Of a stretch of 64,000 nucleotides of DNA, positions 51,279-60,507 are shown piece by piece. Numbering within the stretch: the stretch's first letter is position 1; the number at the start of each line of letters is the position of its first letter. Position numbers and translations under genes: made by a program. Under the pieces are notes generated by a model that saw only the letters and a list, made by a program, of their open reading frames with translations, did not search any database and had not been told where the DNA came from. The stretch is from Bacillota bacterium (GTDB taxonomy: Bacteria > Bacillota > Clostridia > Lachnospirales > Lachnospiraceae), in NCBI GenBank assembly GCA_023395555.1, contig JAEWYQ010000004.1, positions 62,001 through 126,000 of the forward strand. Reading direction: 5' to 3'.

Positions 51279-53015
51279 TTATTTCTTCTGGTAGTCAGGT
51301 AACTTGGTGCTGTTTCCAGCCTGGTATGCAGCCAGTCTTTCTTCCATGACTTCCTTGTAGCCGGCATCCTCGTATTCCTTAGCATACTGCTCATACAATG
51401 CGTCGAATTCTTCCGGCTTGCACATGGTCAGCTTATCACGGTATTCCTTATATCTCTCCTGTAAGGTTCCGGCATACTCTACCTCAGCAGCAATCGGAAC
51501 ACCAAAGATTACATCCAGACAACCGTAGCCCTGTTCAAACAGCTCCTTCTGCGCATAATAAACATCTATAATATCCTGTGTGAAATCCTGAGGCAAACCC
51601 TTAGGAGAAGCCGCTGCAATGATATCTTCAATGGTACCTGCATTTCTTGCCTCAATGGTTACACACCAGTAATCCTTGTTGTTATTAAAGCCCTGCTTCT
51701 TATCTCCGGTATATTCCCCTACAGACACAGGAAGTCCGCTGGCAGCATCTACGTTATAATGCTCGCCCTCAAGTCCCCACTGCATTACAAAAAGATTTTC
51801 TTCCTGAGTCATCCATTCCATGTACATCCATGCCGCCTTAATCTCATCCTCTGTTGCCTTGGAAGAGAAACCAACGATCATACCAAAGGGATTATTGGTA
51901 CGGTATGCCGGAACAGTTCCAGCTTCCTCATCCACGACACCCATCGGCTGGATTGCAAGCTCAGCATCAGGATTATTAGCATAGAAAGAATTCAACCAAT
52001 CCATATTAGCAGAAATATATCCACCATATCGATAAGCGGTCCCATTCACAAAGTTTGCTTTTTCTGTCTCGGCATCGGTGATATAGTATTCCGGGTTGGT
52101 AAAGCCTAAATTATAATCTTCATTCTCTACCTTGAGCAGCTTTTTGTTCGCTTCCTGGCCCAGCATAGGAATATTAACATCACCCACAGAAGCCCACCAT
52201 GCCTCATCCATAGGGAAGGTTCTATATCCATAGTTTTGATCGGAGCCTACACCGGTAATCAGAGCTTTGCCCAAAGGATGCTTCGCTAAGCCGGCCTGCT
52301 GGATCTTAGTCATGGCATCTACAAGCTCTGCACGGGTAAGCGGAACATGATCATAGCCTACTTTTTTTAACCAGTCCATACGCACAAAGGTCTGGTAGGT
52401 GTAATTGGTGTTATAATAAGGTCTCTGCGCCAGTGCAAAATAGGTCTCGCCATTCATGGTAGAATACAGGAGCTGATTCTCCTCTACCATTCTGTTATAG
52501 TAATCGGGAGCTACTGCTGCAAAATCGTCCATGTTAAAGGTTCTTAAATATCCTTCGGAAGCCCACTGGGATACCTTGGGATAGTCGTATTCCATCAGGA
52601 TTGTGGGAAGCTTTCCTGCGGAAGCCAAAAGAGCATAATCTGTCATAACATCAGTACGGGTAATCGGCACATATTCAACTGTAATATTATATTTATCGCC
52701 GAAGTTTTCCTGCACCCATTTGGTCCAGTAGTTATCATTGACAGTGGGAACACCTTCCACGCCTCTGTCATAAACCGGTATTCTTAAAGTAACCTTCTCT
52801 GCAAACGGAACATAGCCCTCCACACCCGGCACTGCGGCGGGAGTATCATCACCAGTATCCTTAGAGTCATTGTCACCCGCTGCCGCCGTAGGGGCTGTAG
52901 TAGGTTTATCGGGAGTATTATCCCCTGCCGGATCTTTTTTACCGCAGCCGGACAAAGCGCCTGTAAGCACAGCTGCTGCACATAATAAAGCAATTACTTT
53001 CTTAAACTTTTTCAC
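51279..53015 (-). CDS. extracellular solute-binding lipoprotein (LplA family)
   Basis: A 578-residue binding protein of a CUT1 sugar importer. The lipoprotein signal is MKKFKKVIALLCAAAVLTGA with the lipobox LSGC, then a T/P/A/D-rich linker (residues 25-55) and the large LplA-type domain (GVPTVNDNYWTKWVQENFGD). The start is a GTG at 53015, 7 bases after GAGGAGG; an upstream in-frame start would add 23 unlikely residues. The gene is the last of lplB, ytcP and this one in transcript order. Substrate unknown; the locus suggests an oligosaccharide of pectin side chains or host glycan. Confidence 0.92.
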   Translation of the reverse strand: MKKFKKVIALLCAAAVLTGALSGCGKKDPAGDNTPDKPTTAPTAAAGDNDSKDTGDDTPAAVPGVEGYVPFAEKVTLRIPVYDRGVEGVPTVNDNYWTKWVQENFGDKYNITVEYVPITRTDVMTDYALLASAGKLPTILMEYDYPKVSQWASEGYLRTFNMDDFAAVAPDYYNRMVEENQLLYSTMNGETYFALAQRPYYNTNYTYQTFVRMDWLKKVGYDHVPLTRAELVDAMTKIQQAGLAKHPLGKALITGVGSDQNYGYRTFPMDEAWWASVGDVNIPMLGQEANKKLLKVENEDYNLGFTNPEYYITDAETEKANFVNGTAYRYGGYISANMDWLNSFYANNPDAELAIQPMGVVDEEAGTVPAYRTNNPFGMIVGFSSKATEDEIKAAWMYMEWMTQEENLFVMQWGLEGEHYNVDAASGLPVSVGEYTGDKKQGFNNNKDYWCVTIEARNAGTIEDIIAAASPKGLPQDFTQDIIDVYYAQKELFEQGYGCLDVIFGVPIAAEVEYAGTLQERYKEYRDKLTMCKPEEFDALYEQYAKEYEDAGYKEVMEERLAAYQAGNSTKLPDYQKK

Positions 53016-53114
53016 GTTTATTCCTCCTCTTTTTAATGAAAATTTGTATATAAATCTGTATGCCGGCAAGAACACCGGATACAATATTCATATCTGAATA
53101 ACAACTGCCGTTCC

Positions 53115-54044
53115 TTAACCCTTCACCGCTCCAATCATAACACCCTTTACAAAGTACTTCTGTAAGAAGGGATAGATACATATAATCGGAATCGTTACAA
53201 ACATTACCGCCGCGGCCTGCAGCACCTCCGGCGTACTGGTTACGGCCGCCGCCTCCGACAAGCTTATGGACTGCGCTTCCGAAGCAGAAGCAACCATCTG
53301 ATACAGCCTGTACTGTATCATCTTCAGTGAGTCTGTTTTGATATAGAATTTATTATCCGCATAGCTATTCCACCGTCCGACCGCATAGAAAAGTGACAAG
53401 GTTGCCAGGATTGGCTTGGACAAGGGCAGCACAATTCTCCCCAGTATCTGAAAGTTGGTAGCTCCGTCCAAAAATGCCGATTCCTCCAGGCTGTCCGGTA
53501 TGCTGGCCTGAAAATATGTTTTCATAATCAGCATATTGTAGGGCGAATAAATCAGCGGCAGAATCAGCACCCATGCCTTATCATACAGCTTCAGATTGGT
53601 GATCAGCAGGTAGGCCGGAATCAATCCCGCACTAAAATACATGGGAAACATCAGCAGGAAGGTAAATAATCCTCTGCCTCTCAATCTCTTCTTAGACAAG
53701 GGATATGCCGCACAGATACAGGCAATCATTCCGAGAAGGGTGAAGACCAGGGTTACTCCTGCACTATATACAAAGGAATACACCAGAGAACCATCCTTAA
53801 AAAGAGAAATATAAGCATCCAGATTAACTCCCTTCGGCCAGAGATAAACCTGCTTTGCCAACACCGCATTATTGCTGGATATGGACTTTGCAAGCATGTG
53901 AATAAAAGGAAGGATACAGGTAGCACTCAGGACAACTAATATGAGCATCATAATTGCATCGCTGATTTTAAAACTGGAGATCGCCCTGCTTCCGTCGGAT
54001 ACACCATCCTCCTTGCGAACGGATCTTATTCTATTCTTAGCCAT
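53115..54044 (-). CDS. carbohydrate ABC transporter permease (YtcP type)
   Basis: A 309-residue inner-membrane permease with six segments. The EAA loop that touches the ATPase is SLEESAFLDGATNFQILGRI near residue 195. It ends VKGVMIGAVKG, a tail that is also found as a scar at 38335-38373. TTAGGAGGAG precedes the ATG. The gene lies 12 bases after lplB. No ATP-binding gene is present locally, so a shared MsmK-like ATPase elsewhere must power it (family habit). Confidence 0.93.
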   Translation of the reverse strand: MAKNRIRSVRKEDGVSDGSRAISSFKISDAIMMLILVVLSATCILPFIHMLAKSISSNNAVLAKQVYLWPKGVNLDAYISLFKDGSLVYSFVYSAGVTLVFTLLGMIACICAAYPLSKKRLRGRGLFTFLLMFPMYFSAGLIPAYLLITNLKLYDKAWVLILPLIYSPYNMLIMKTYFQASIPDSLEESAFLDGATNFQILGRIVLPLSKPILATLSLFYAVGRWNSYADNKFYIKTDSLKMIQYRLYQMVASASEAQSISLSEAAAVTSTPEVLQAAAVMFVTIPIICIYPFLQKYFVKGVMIGAVKG

Positions 54045-54055
54045 CTTATCTCCTC

Positions 54056-55006
54056 CTAAATTAATCCATCTTCACCAAGCTTCTTGGCGATCCTGTCTGC
54101 CAACAGCACCAATATCAAGCCCACTACTGACTGGAACAGTCCCACTGCTGTCGACATACTGAACTTTCCTCCGCCAAGACCCTTTTCAAAGATATAAATA
54201 GCCAGTTGGTATTGGAACTCCTTGACCTGGGTATTGCCAAATACATCGAGACGCTCAAAATTACTTCCCATAAGACGGCCCAGATTCATAATTAACAGTG
54301 TTACCACGGTTCCCCGGATACCCGGCAGCGTAATATGCCATATTCTCTTCCAACGGTTGGCACCGTCAATCATGGCTGCCTCATATAATTCCCCGCTTAC
54401 ACCGGCAATCGCCGCCAGATAGATAATAGTACCCCAGCCCATTCCGGCCCAGACACCGACCAGCAGATAAGTTGCCGCCCAGTGATATTTCTCTGTAAGG
54501 AAGGGTACTCCCTTTTCAACCCATCCCATGTTGGTCAACACGATATTTACCAGACCAGTGGATGGTTTAAACATGGTATACGCAACATTTCCAATAATAA
54601 CCCAGGATAGGAAGTGGGGCAGATATAGAACCGTCTGCGTTACCTTCTTAAATCTTGGAAACCTTAATTCATTCAAAATCAGTGCCAGAATAATGGGTAC
54701 CGGGAAGCTAACCGCCAGATCCAGTATATTGAATACAATGGAGTTACGGAGAGCACGGATAAAATCCGCGTCCTTGAAGATCTTTTGAAAGATCTGCATT
54801 CCCACCCATTCACTGCCCGCATATCCCTTCGCCGGCTTATAGTCCATAAATACCATTCGCAAACCAGGATAGGCCGCGTAATTAAAAATGATTACCAACG
54901 CCACCGGCACCAGCAGCAGAAGGTATAATTGCCAATCTCTCTTCAGACTGCTCTTCCAGCTAATTTTATTTCCAGCCTTGGATACGGCCGTTTTACTCTT
55001 TCCCAT
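54056..55006 (-). CDS. carbohydrate ABC transporter permease (LplB type)
   Basis: A 316-residue permease with six membrane helices, first gene of the importer operon. N-terminal basic region, then DWQLYLLLLVPVALVIIFNY as the first helix. The EAA loop is SGELYEAAMIDGANRWKRIW near 200. AGAGGAGGC precedes the ATG at 55006. It pairs with the YtcP-type permease. No local ATPase gene. Confidence 0.93.
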   Translation of the reverse strand: MGKSKTAVSKAGNKISWKSSLKRDWQLYLLLLVPVALVIIFNYAAYPGLRMVFMDYKPAKGYAGSEWVGMQIFQKIFKDADFIRALRNSIVFNILDLAVSFPVPIILALILNELRFPRFKKVTQTVLYLPHFLSWVIIGNVAYTMFKPSTGLVNIVLTNMGWVEKGVPFLTEKYHWAATYLLVGVWAGMGWGTIIYLAAIAGVSGELYEAAMIDGANRWKRIWHITLPGIRGTVVTLLIMNLGRLMGSNFERLDVFGNTQVKEFQYQLAIYIFEKGLGGGKFSMSTAVGLFQSVVGLILVLLADRIAKKLGEDGLI

Positions 55007-55081
55007 CTTTAGCCTCCTCTGAATTATTATGTTCAGCCTCTATGGATTTCATGTATTGCGATTGGTTTCAGTTGAATTTAT

Positions 55082-55109
55082 CTTATAAACACTTTCCCTT
55101 AATGTACAA
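55082..55109 (-). promoter_or_regulatory. possible promoter of the importer operon
   Basis: TTGTAC and TATAAG (leftward), 16-base spacer, about 75 bases upstream of the lplB-type start. Confidence 0.35.
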
Positions 55110-55410
55110 TACTCACAAAATACCCATCGGTTATGCTATAATTCTATACAGTTATCGTTATCATTTCTATTCAAATCATGCACAAAACTATTCATTTTCA
55201 ACTTTATTCTAAAAATTATTGTTTATCATAAAGGATTTTTACCCTGATTTGTTGTTAGTTTTATATGATTCACACAATATAATTCCAGTTTTTAATACAA
55301 ATCCTCCAAAACCAGAATCAAACAAAAGAAATAATTATAGTTGAAATTAAATCTTATATTAATTATCTAAATACTTTATATCTTAATGAAATAAAGGGCG
55401 GAATACCACA

Positions 55411-55448
55411 AAAAAACGCCTTGAAACAACCTGTTTCAAAGCGTTTTT
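55411..55448 (-). terminator. terminator after the MATE gene
   Basis: AAAAACGC-C-TTGAAACA (left arm, ending 55428) pairs with TGTTTCAA-A-GCGTTTTT around ACC, and T-runs exist on both strands, so it can stop transcripts both ways. Confidence 0.85.
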
Positions 55449-55504
55449 TTGCGTAATACTTTTCGGTTAACTTATTTCACAGCACCTCCAACCAATACCT
55501 GCCA

Positions 55505-56875
55505 TCACCCTATCTTCTCCGGCATACCAGGCAGCCGTCTCTTCGTATAATACCGGTAATATAAGATAAAGAGAAACGAGGTCACAGCCCAGGTCAGCGG
55601 ATAGCTGAAGACCACCGTCTTCACATCCGGCCAGAAGGGCACCACAACCAGCAGCCATAATACACGCAGCGCACATACTCCAAGGCTGGTGAGGAGCATC
55701 GGAACGAAGGAATTCCCCATTCCCCTCAGGGAACCGGAGAATATTTCAATGAACACATAGGTCCAGAAGGTAGGAACCATAAAACGAAGGATCTCCATTC
55801 CTATCTCCAACACCCGGACATCTGTCGCAAACAGCCGGTAAATATACGGCCCGCCAAAATAGATTACCACGCTTAAACCAACCGCCACAGACAGCGCAAT
55901 TCTAAGGCAGATCTGGGTTCCTCTCCGTACACGGTCATATTTGCCCGCTCCGTAATTCTGCCCCGCGAAGGTAGTGATAGAAATGCCAAAGGCATTCATG
56001 GACATCCAGAATATACCGTCAATCTTGCTGTAGGCAGTCCAGGCCGCAAGGGTATCTGTGCCGAAGCGGTTCATATTCGTCTGAACCACCACATTGGAGG
56101 AAGAATACATCAGCGACTGAAACGCAGCCGGAAGGCCGATCCGGATAATCTTTTGCAGCATTTCCTTATGGAAACGGATTTCCTTCAGGCGCACTTGGTA
56201 GCATTCCTGCGTCCGCATCAAAACGACGCATACCAGGATCGCACTGCAAATCTGGGAAACAACCGTTGCCAGCGCCACTCCCATTACATCCCAACGAAAC
56301 GCAAGAACAAAGATCAAATCCAATACAATATTAACTCCGCAGCTGACCATTAAAAAATACAGCGGCCTTCTGGAGTCACCGATCGCCCTCAGTATACCGG
56401 CTCCCACATTATAGACCAGATTGGCCACCATACCGGCGAAATAAATCCGCAGATAGACAAGTGACTGCGGAATGATCTCTTCCGGCGTGCCCATAAGACG
56501 CAGTGTCACGGGAGCGCTGAGAAGCCCCAGCACCGTGATCAGAATACCCCCTGCAATGGCCATTGCTATCGCAGTATGTACCGCTTTACTGACTTCTTCC
56601 CGGTACCGCCCCCCATAGTATTGGGATATGGTGACGGTTGCACCGGCGGAAATACCGATAAAAAAGCCCACATATACATTAATTATGGTACCCGTTGCCC
56701 CGCCAACTGCGGACAGGGCCTCTTTTCCCACAAATCTTCCGACTACAACCGCATCCGCCGTATTATAAAGCTGCTGAAAAAAGGTCCCAAACAGCAACGG
56801 AAAGAAAAAGATCATTAACTGCTTCCAGATCACTCCTTCCGTAATACTGTTGCCGCCTTCTCGCTTGTGCGCCAT
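55505..56875 (-). CDS. MATE family multidrug/metabolite exporter
   Basis: A 456-residue exporter with 12 membrane helices of the NorM/DinF superfamily, which pushes out drugs or metabolites using sodium or protons. Typical marks: LPLLFGTFFQQLYNTADAVV near 30-50, VGRFVGKEALSAVGG, and the second-half repeat FGISITTFAGQNYGAG near 290. Start at the ATG at 56875; the ribosome site GAGGAATTGG is about 9 bases away. Which compound it exports cannot be told. Confidence 0.9.
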   Translation of the reverse strand: MAHKREGGNSITEGVIWKQLMIFFFPLLFGTFFQQLYNTADAVVVGRFVGKEALSAVGGATGTIINVYVGFFIGISAGATVTISQYYGGRYREEVSKAVHTAIAMAIAGGILITVLGLLSAPVTLRLMGTPEEIIPQSLVYLRIYFAGMVANLVYNVGAGILRAIGDSRRPLYFLMVSCGVNIVLDLIFVLAFRWDVMGVALATVVSQICSAILVCVVLMRTQECYQVRLKEIRFHKEMLQKIIRIGLPAAFQSLMYSSSNVVVQTNMNRFGTDTLAAWTAYSKIDGIFWMSMNAFGISITTFAGQNYGAGKYDRVRRGTQICLRIALSVAVGLSVVIYFGGPYIYRLFATDVRVLEIGMEILRFMVPTFWTYVFIEIFSGSLRGMGNSFVPMLLTSLGVCALRVLWLLVVVPFWPDVKTVVFSYPLTWAVTSFLFILYYRYYTKRRLPGMPEKIG

Positions 56876-57131
56876 AATTTCCAATTCCTCTTTTCTGCTG
56901 ATTCTGTCTAAGTTTATCACGGCTCAAACAACATCCGGAATTTTATTATTGTAGTCCTGCCTGCGTAAAAAAGCAAGAGAAAATTCTTCACCCATCATGC
57001 CAAATTCCGGCATAAAAATACTGCGGCATTTCACCAGGGAAACCGCAATTAATTCTTTTGCAATCTCTCCGGCAAAATGCCGCAGATATCCGCCTGTCAT
57101 AGTGCAGAAATGCACCGGTATCCGCTTCCCG

Positions 57132-57953
57132 CTACGGTACAAGCAGAAAATAAACCAGCACAACGGCCCCTAATGCAATCCTGTACCAGCCGAAGGCCTT
57201 GAAATCATTGTTCTTAATAAAGCCCATAAGGAATCGAATCGCCAGTACGGATACGATAAATGCCGTCAGCATACCGACGGCCAGAACCGCCAGCTCCTGC
57301 CCCGTAAAGTGGAAGCCGAATTTCACAATCTTTAAAAAACTCGCTCCGAACATAACCGGAATAGATAAGAAGAAGGAATATTCCGCCGCTACGAGCCGCG
57401 AGGTTCCCAGCAGGATTGCTCCAAGGATGGTTGAGCCGGAGCGGGAGGTTCCCGGAATGATGGATAGTATCTGAAAGATGCCGATGAGCAGCGCCGTGCG
57501 GTAGGTCAGCTCGTTAAACTTCCGTATCCGAGGCTCCTTCCCCTTATTGCGGTTCTCGATAACAATAAAGAGAATACCGTATACAATCAAGGTAACCGCC
57601 ACCGTGGGGTAATTATAAAAATGCTCGTCGAACCAGTCATCAAACAGCACTCCAAGAACACCCGCAGGGATGCATCCCACCAGGACCTTGAACCAGATCT
57701 CCCAGGTAAATGCCTTCTCTTCCTTCGATTTACTCAGAGCAAAAGGATTCAGTTTACGAAAATACAGCAGTACTACCGCCATAATCGCCCCGAGCTGAAT
57801 CACCACACGAAACATTTCCATGAATTGATCAGACTGCTTCAGCTCGATCAGCTCCTCCGCCAAAATCATATGCCCGGTACTGCTGATTGGCAGCCATTCC
57901 GTAACTCCTTCAATAATTCCCAGCACAATTACCTTTAACAACTCGATTAACAT
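57132..57953 (-). CDS. uppP: undecaprenyl-diphosphate phosphatase
   Basis: A 273-residue membrane phosphatase of the UppP/BacA family, which recycles the lipid carrier of cell-wall synthesis and gives bacitracin tolerance. Motifs: [20 protein letters not shown] near residue 15 and [13 protein letters not shown] near 165; eight membrane helices. Upstream ATG at 57953 with GGGAGACG. The region between uppP and the MATE gene (56876-57131) has a 79-codon open frame (56924-57163, minus), overlapping the uppP 3' end, which I do not accept as a gene. Confidence 0.95.
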   Translation of the reverse strand: MLIELLKVIVLGIIEGVTEWLPISSTGHMILAEELIELKQSDQFMEMFRVVIQLGAIMAVVLLYFRKLNPFALSKSKEEKAFTWEIWFKVLVGCIPAGVLGVLFDDWFDEHFYNYPTVAVTLIVYGILFIVIENRNKGKEPRIRKFNELTYRTALLIGIFQILSIIPGTSRSGSTILGAILLGTSRLVAAEYSFFLSIPVMFGASFLKIVKFGFHFTGQELAVLAVGMLTAFIVSVLAIRFLMGFIKNNDFKAFGWYRIALGAVVLVYFLLVP

Positions 57954-58262
57954 ATTCTTCGTCTCCCATGCCTTTCCTTGAATTTTTTCATACAGTCACT
58001 AATATTATAACAGCTTTCTCTTCTGTTCACCATCAATATTTAACGGCAGAACCTGTTCCTTATCTTCAAAATACTGCTTAAATAATTCCGGATAATTCAA
58101 AAGGAGGCGTCTTGCGACGCCTCCCACAGAGTAAACTTTAATAAAAATTAAAGTTTAAACACCTCTATGCTTTTGATCAAAATAACCATCCCCTTTCTAT
58201 TGAAATTGACCGGTCACTTGTATTATCCCATAATCCATCGTAAATGAATAGGCAGAAAACAC
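57954..58262. other. gap with two hairpins between uppP and the CD3324-family gene
   Basis: GGAGGCGTC (58103-58111) pairs with GACGCCTCC (58116-58124), and 8 bases further AAACTTTAA and TTAAAGTTT form a second 9-base stem around TAAAAA (about 58133-58156). Both could stop transcription leftward from the CD3324-family gene, the second followed by T-rich DNA. No gene is seen. Confidence 0.5.
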
Positions 58263-58532
58263 TTATATCAGTTTTTTCCCATACACGATCTTCTTAATCG
58301 CATCCTCACCCAGATGGAACCGGTCTGCCAGGGCTTCTATCGTTTCACCCTGGTCAAATAAACTCATGATTTTCCTGTTTCTTCTGTCAATGGCTTCTCT
58401 GGCGCCACTGACACAGCCCCAGCCTGCTTTACCGCTCTTCTTCGGAATATAAACCAGACTTCCCTCCACATATTCCTGAATCTCTTTTAACAGGCGGGCC
58501 GGCAATACATCCGCACCTTTTTTGTAATTCAA
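58263..58532 (-). CDS. CD3324 family HTH protein
   Basis: An 89-residue protein. The N-terminal part (YKKGADVLPARLLKEIQEYV) and GSLVYIPKKSG with W-G are typical of the CD3324 family of Clostridia; the C-terminal 45 residues (REAIDRRNRKIMSLFDQG, then ETIEALADRFHLGEDAIKKI) form a Mor-like or sigma-like HTH. It may regulate genes in response to an unknown signal. TTG start at 58532 with GGAGGG upstream. A 19-codon frame with a strong ribosome site ends over its start codon. Confidence 0.7.
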   Translation of the reverse strand: MNYKKGADVLPARLLKEIQEYVEGSLVYIPKKSGKAGWGCVSGAREAIDRRNRKIMSLFDQGETIEALADRFHLGEDAIKKIVYGKKLI

Positions 58533-58588
58533 ATAATGATCCCTCCATGAAGCTGATACAATCCTTACCGATGTTTAAGCTTTTCATG
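58529..58588 (-). CDS. possible 19-codon leader peptide of the CD3324-family gene
   Basis: ATG at 58588 follows AAGGAGGTGGGC, one of the best ribosome sites in the window. The frame MKSLNIGKDLYQLHGGIII ends with TGA, which overlaps the TTG start of the HTH gene (TTGA). The stop-start overlap suggests translational coupling. No homology is known to me. Confidence 0.45.
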
Positions 58589-59015
58589 TAAAGCCCACCT
58601 CCTTAAAATATGATGGCGGATCAGGATCTTAATCCCTAATCGCGTTTATAGTATAGCACAGTCTTGCCGTTATTGGTATTATTTATTTTGCCGGATAATG
58701 ATAAAAAAATTGTACAGAATAGCCCAGAAACGAAATTCTGCTCTTTTCTAATCTCAATGCATTTTCTGCACTTGCTGATCAGTATATAGTTGAAAGAATT
58801 CAAAGAGTAAGACAAGAGGGACCATCTCCGGAGCATATTACAGCTCTCCGGCGACGGCCCCCTCAAAAAGGCTGATAAATATCATTCCTTCATAAAATGG
58901 TGCAGGAATGCCACTATATTGCAGCTTGTATCAAGAAGATCAAATACTGCTGATGCCATCGGATATATCTTATATTTTACACAAAACCTTTATAAATCTC
59001 AAACTTTAGCAACAC
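58589..59015. other. gap with structured inverted repeat, no gene supported
   Basis: An imperfect long hairpin: GAGGGACCATCTCCGGAGC (58816-58834) with GCTCTCCGGCGACGGCCCCC and TC (58843-58864). A 76-codon open frame at 58636-58866 (minus) overlaps it but has no ribosome site. Otherwise AT-rich. Confidence 0.45.
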
Positions 59016-59381
59016 TCATTCTCCAGTGTTTTTAGTATCTTCTGGTTCACCAATACTTTTTCTAATATATTCAACCCATTTCGTTTTTCGAAGACAACAC
59101 CATCCTATCGGTAGAACGATAGATGTAATTACCAAAATGATATGTTGTAACAAAGAAAAATTGATTGGTTGTTGTTTAAATATTCTAATATAGAATTGCA
59201 GATATAGGAAACTAATTACGATACATTTTACTATTGATATTTTATACCTATTAGCATCTCGTACTGTAAAAAAACTATGTATACTATATGTTATAACTCC
59301 AGGGTAGAGATATACAGTACATTGACCTAAGATTAAGACCAACTCCATAGTACTATTATATGTCGTTACCGTAGTAGTCAT
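59016..59381 (-). CDS. small multi-pass membrane protein
   Basis: A 121-residue protein with three likely membrane helices (about 12-38, 46-63 and 78-98) and a polar C-terminal tail (RKSIGEPEDTKNTGE). The block YLYPGVITYSIHSFFTVRD recalls the L-P-G-F-I-x-x-x-I-Y-x-x-F-T region of DUF6338 membrane proteins, a weak likeness. AAAAGGGGG precedes the ATG at 59381. The gene lies just downstream of the secreted protein gene, with a terminator between, and may belong to the BlaI/M56 module. Function unknown. Confidence 0.5.
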   Translation of the reverse strand: MTTTVTTYNSTMELVLILGQCTVYLYPGVITYSIHSFFTVRDANRYKISIVKCIVISFLYLQFYIRIFKQQPINFSLLQHIILVITSIVLPIGWCCLRKTKWVEYIRKSIGEPEDTKNTGE

Positions 59382-59431
59382 AATCGTACCCCCTTTTCAA
59401 AGGTCTTTATTCAATTCATCTCTAAATAATA

Positions 59432-59484
59432 AAATGGTATGTCAAGTGCGTAAAACTCTCCTATATGCTCTTGACATACCATTT
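59432..59484 (-). terminator. terminator of the secreted protein gene
   Basis: AAATGGTATGTCAAG (59432-59446) and CTTGACATACCATTT (59470-59484) are perfect 15-base arms around a 23-base loop; leftward the stem is followed by TATTATTTAG. Confidence 0.75.
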
Positions 59485-59497
59485 ATTGATATTTCGC

Positions 59498-60193
59498 TTA
59501 TTCTGATAACCCTGCTGATATATAGCGACCATCAAAATCAATATTTGCAATATAATTATTAGAATAAGTTACTCCAAACGTAGCAGTTGAACCCTCTCCC
59601 AGCCCTACCTTGAGACCTGCTGAGTAGGTGGTTGTTCCAGTTTCATAAGTATCTCCATAGACATTGTAGTAAAACCTGTTACCCGCTTCTAGTCTGTAAA
59701 AAATTGAGCCGCCAAATATACACGGATCCCCATCTCCTGTATATATATGAGCATTTTCTAAAGACACGATCCTATTTGGAGAATATGAGTTATTTATGTA
59801 TTCTAATCCAACCACAAATATAGGTTGTAAGGTATGTATATGCCAAAATCCAAACAATGTTTGATGGAGGATTGAATATGTGTCCATCCTAAACTGACTA
59901 TAGAGTATTTCTGATGTAGCCTTTGCTTGAATTTCCATGTGAGATGCTACGAAGTTACCGATCTCTTCTTGTGATGAGCCACTTCTTTGCATGTCTGCCA
60001 ATATCTCTTCATATGTATATGCCTTATCCCTAGGAAAAGTAGCAATCTCTTCGTAACTATAAACTGGTAAGGAAGACTTACCCATGGTGAGTGGCAAAGA
60101 CTCACCTGTAGTGGCTGCCATGGCGGTTCCAGGAATAGTAAATATCAATACCACCGCAACCAAAAATGCTAATAACTTTTTCACGATTTTCAT
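59498..60193 (-). CDS. secreted protein of unknown function, divergent from blaI
   Basis: A 231-residue protein with a clear Sec signal (MKIVKKLLAFLVAVVLIFTI, then a cleavage site near MAA at about residue 26). The mature part has a helical region (YSYEEIATFPRDKAYTYEEI) and a C-terminal half with repeated aromatic and glycine-rich strands (GDPCIFGGSIFYRLEAGNRF, TFGVTYSNNYIANIDFDGRY), which looks like a beta-rich domain. GGAGGAAATTTATTG precedes the ATG at 60193. It is divergent from a BlaI/M56 pair; by analogy with beta-lactamase it may be the gene controlled by them. I do not recognise the family. Confidence 0.6.
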   Translation of the reverse strand: MKIVKKLLAFLVAVVLIFTIPGTAMAATTGESLPLTMGKSSLPVYSYEEIATFPRDKAYTYEEILADMQRSGSSQEEIGNFVASHMEIQAKATSEILYSQFRMDTYSILHQTLFGFWHIHTLQPIFVVGLEYINNSYSPNRIVSLENAHIYTGDGDPCIFGGSIFYRLEAGNRFYYNVYGDTYETGTTTYSAGLKVGLGEGSTATFGVTYSNNYIANIDFDGRYISAGLSE

Positions 60194-60507
60194 CAATAAA
60201 TTTCCTCCTTGTTAATTAATTATTAGGAAACAGACCTTATATTTCTTCGGATTCTATATAAACTTTTATACAATCATAGAACCATCTCCTTCATTTCTTT
60301 TAATGATCGCTACTAATTATTAATACATTATTTCAAATACAATGTCATTAAAACATATAATGTATACTTTTGTCAATAATGTGTTTTTATATTATTTATC
60401 TACTTATTACAAATTATAATATCTTATCATAAAAAACATAATTATAATTGACACAGTAATTCACATGGGGTATCATGTTGGCATATACTAAATAATGGAG
60501 GCCTTAT
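60194..60507. other. divergent promoter region of the secreted protein and blaI genes
   Basis: Rightward promoter 60458-60486. A possible leftward promoter is TTGACA (60376-60371) with TTTAAT (60352-60347), 18 apart. CACATG and CATGTTG flank the rightward -10 box (60472-60490) as an imperfect operator-like repeat. No gene seen. Confidence 0.5.
60458..60486 (+). promoter_or_regulatory. promoter of the BlaI/M56 operon
   Basis: TTGACA (60458-60463) and TATCAT (60481-60486), spacer 17, 22 bases before the ATG. CACATG (60472-60477) and CATGTTG (60484-60490) form an inverted motif around the -10 box, where BlaI-type repressors usually bind. Confidence 0.7.

Larger units (their letters stand above)
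55007..55504. other. AT-rich gap upstream of the importer operon
   Basis: No gene supported. Read leftward, TTGTAC (55109-55104) and TATAAG (55087-55082) with 16 bases between form a possible importer promoter. The terminator at 55411-55448 ends the MATE gene. The rest is low-complexity AT-rich DNA. Confidence 0.5.

Noticed and set aside
56924..57163. 79-codon open frame (minus) between uppP and MATE genes
   Set aside because: It overlaps the end of uppP, lacks a ribosome site and resembles nothing I know; kept as noise.
58636..58866. 76-codon open frame (minus)
   Set aside because: No ribosome site and it runs through an inverted repeat; probably not translated.
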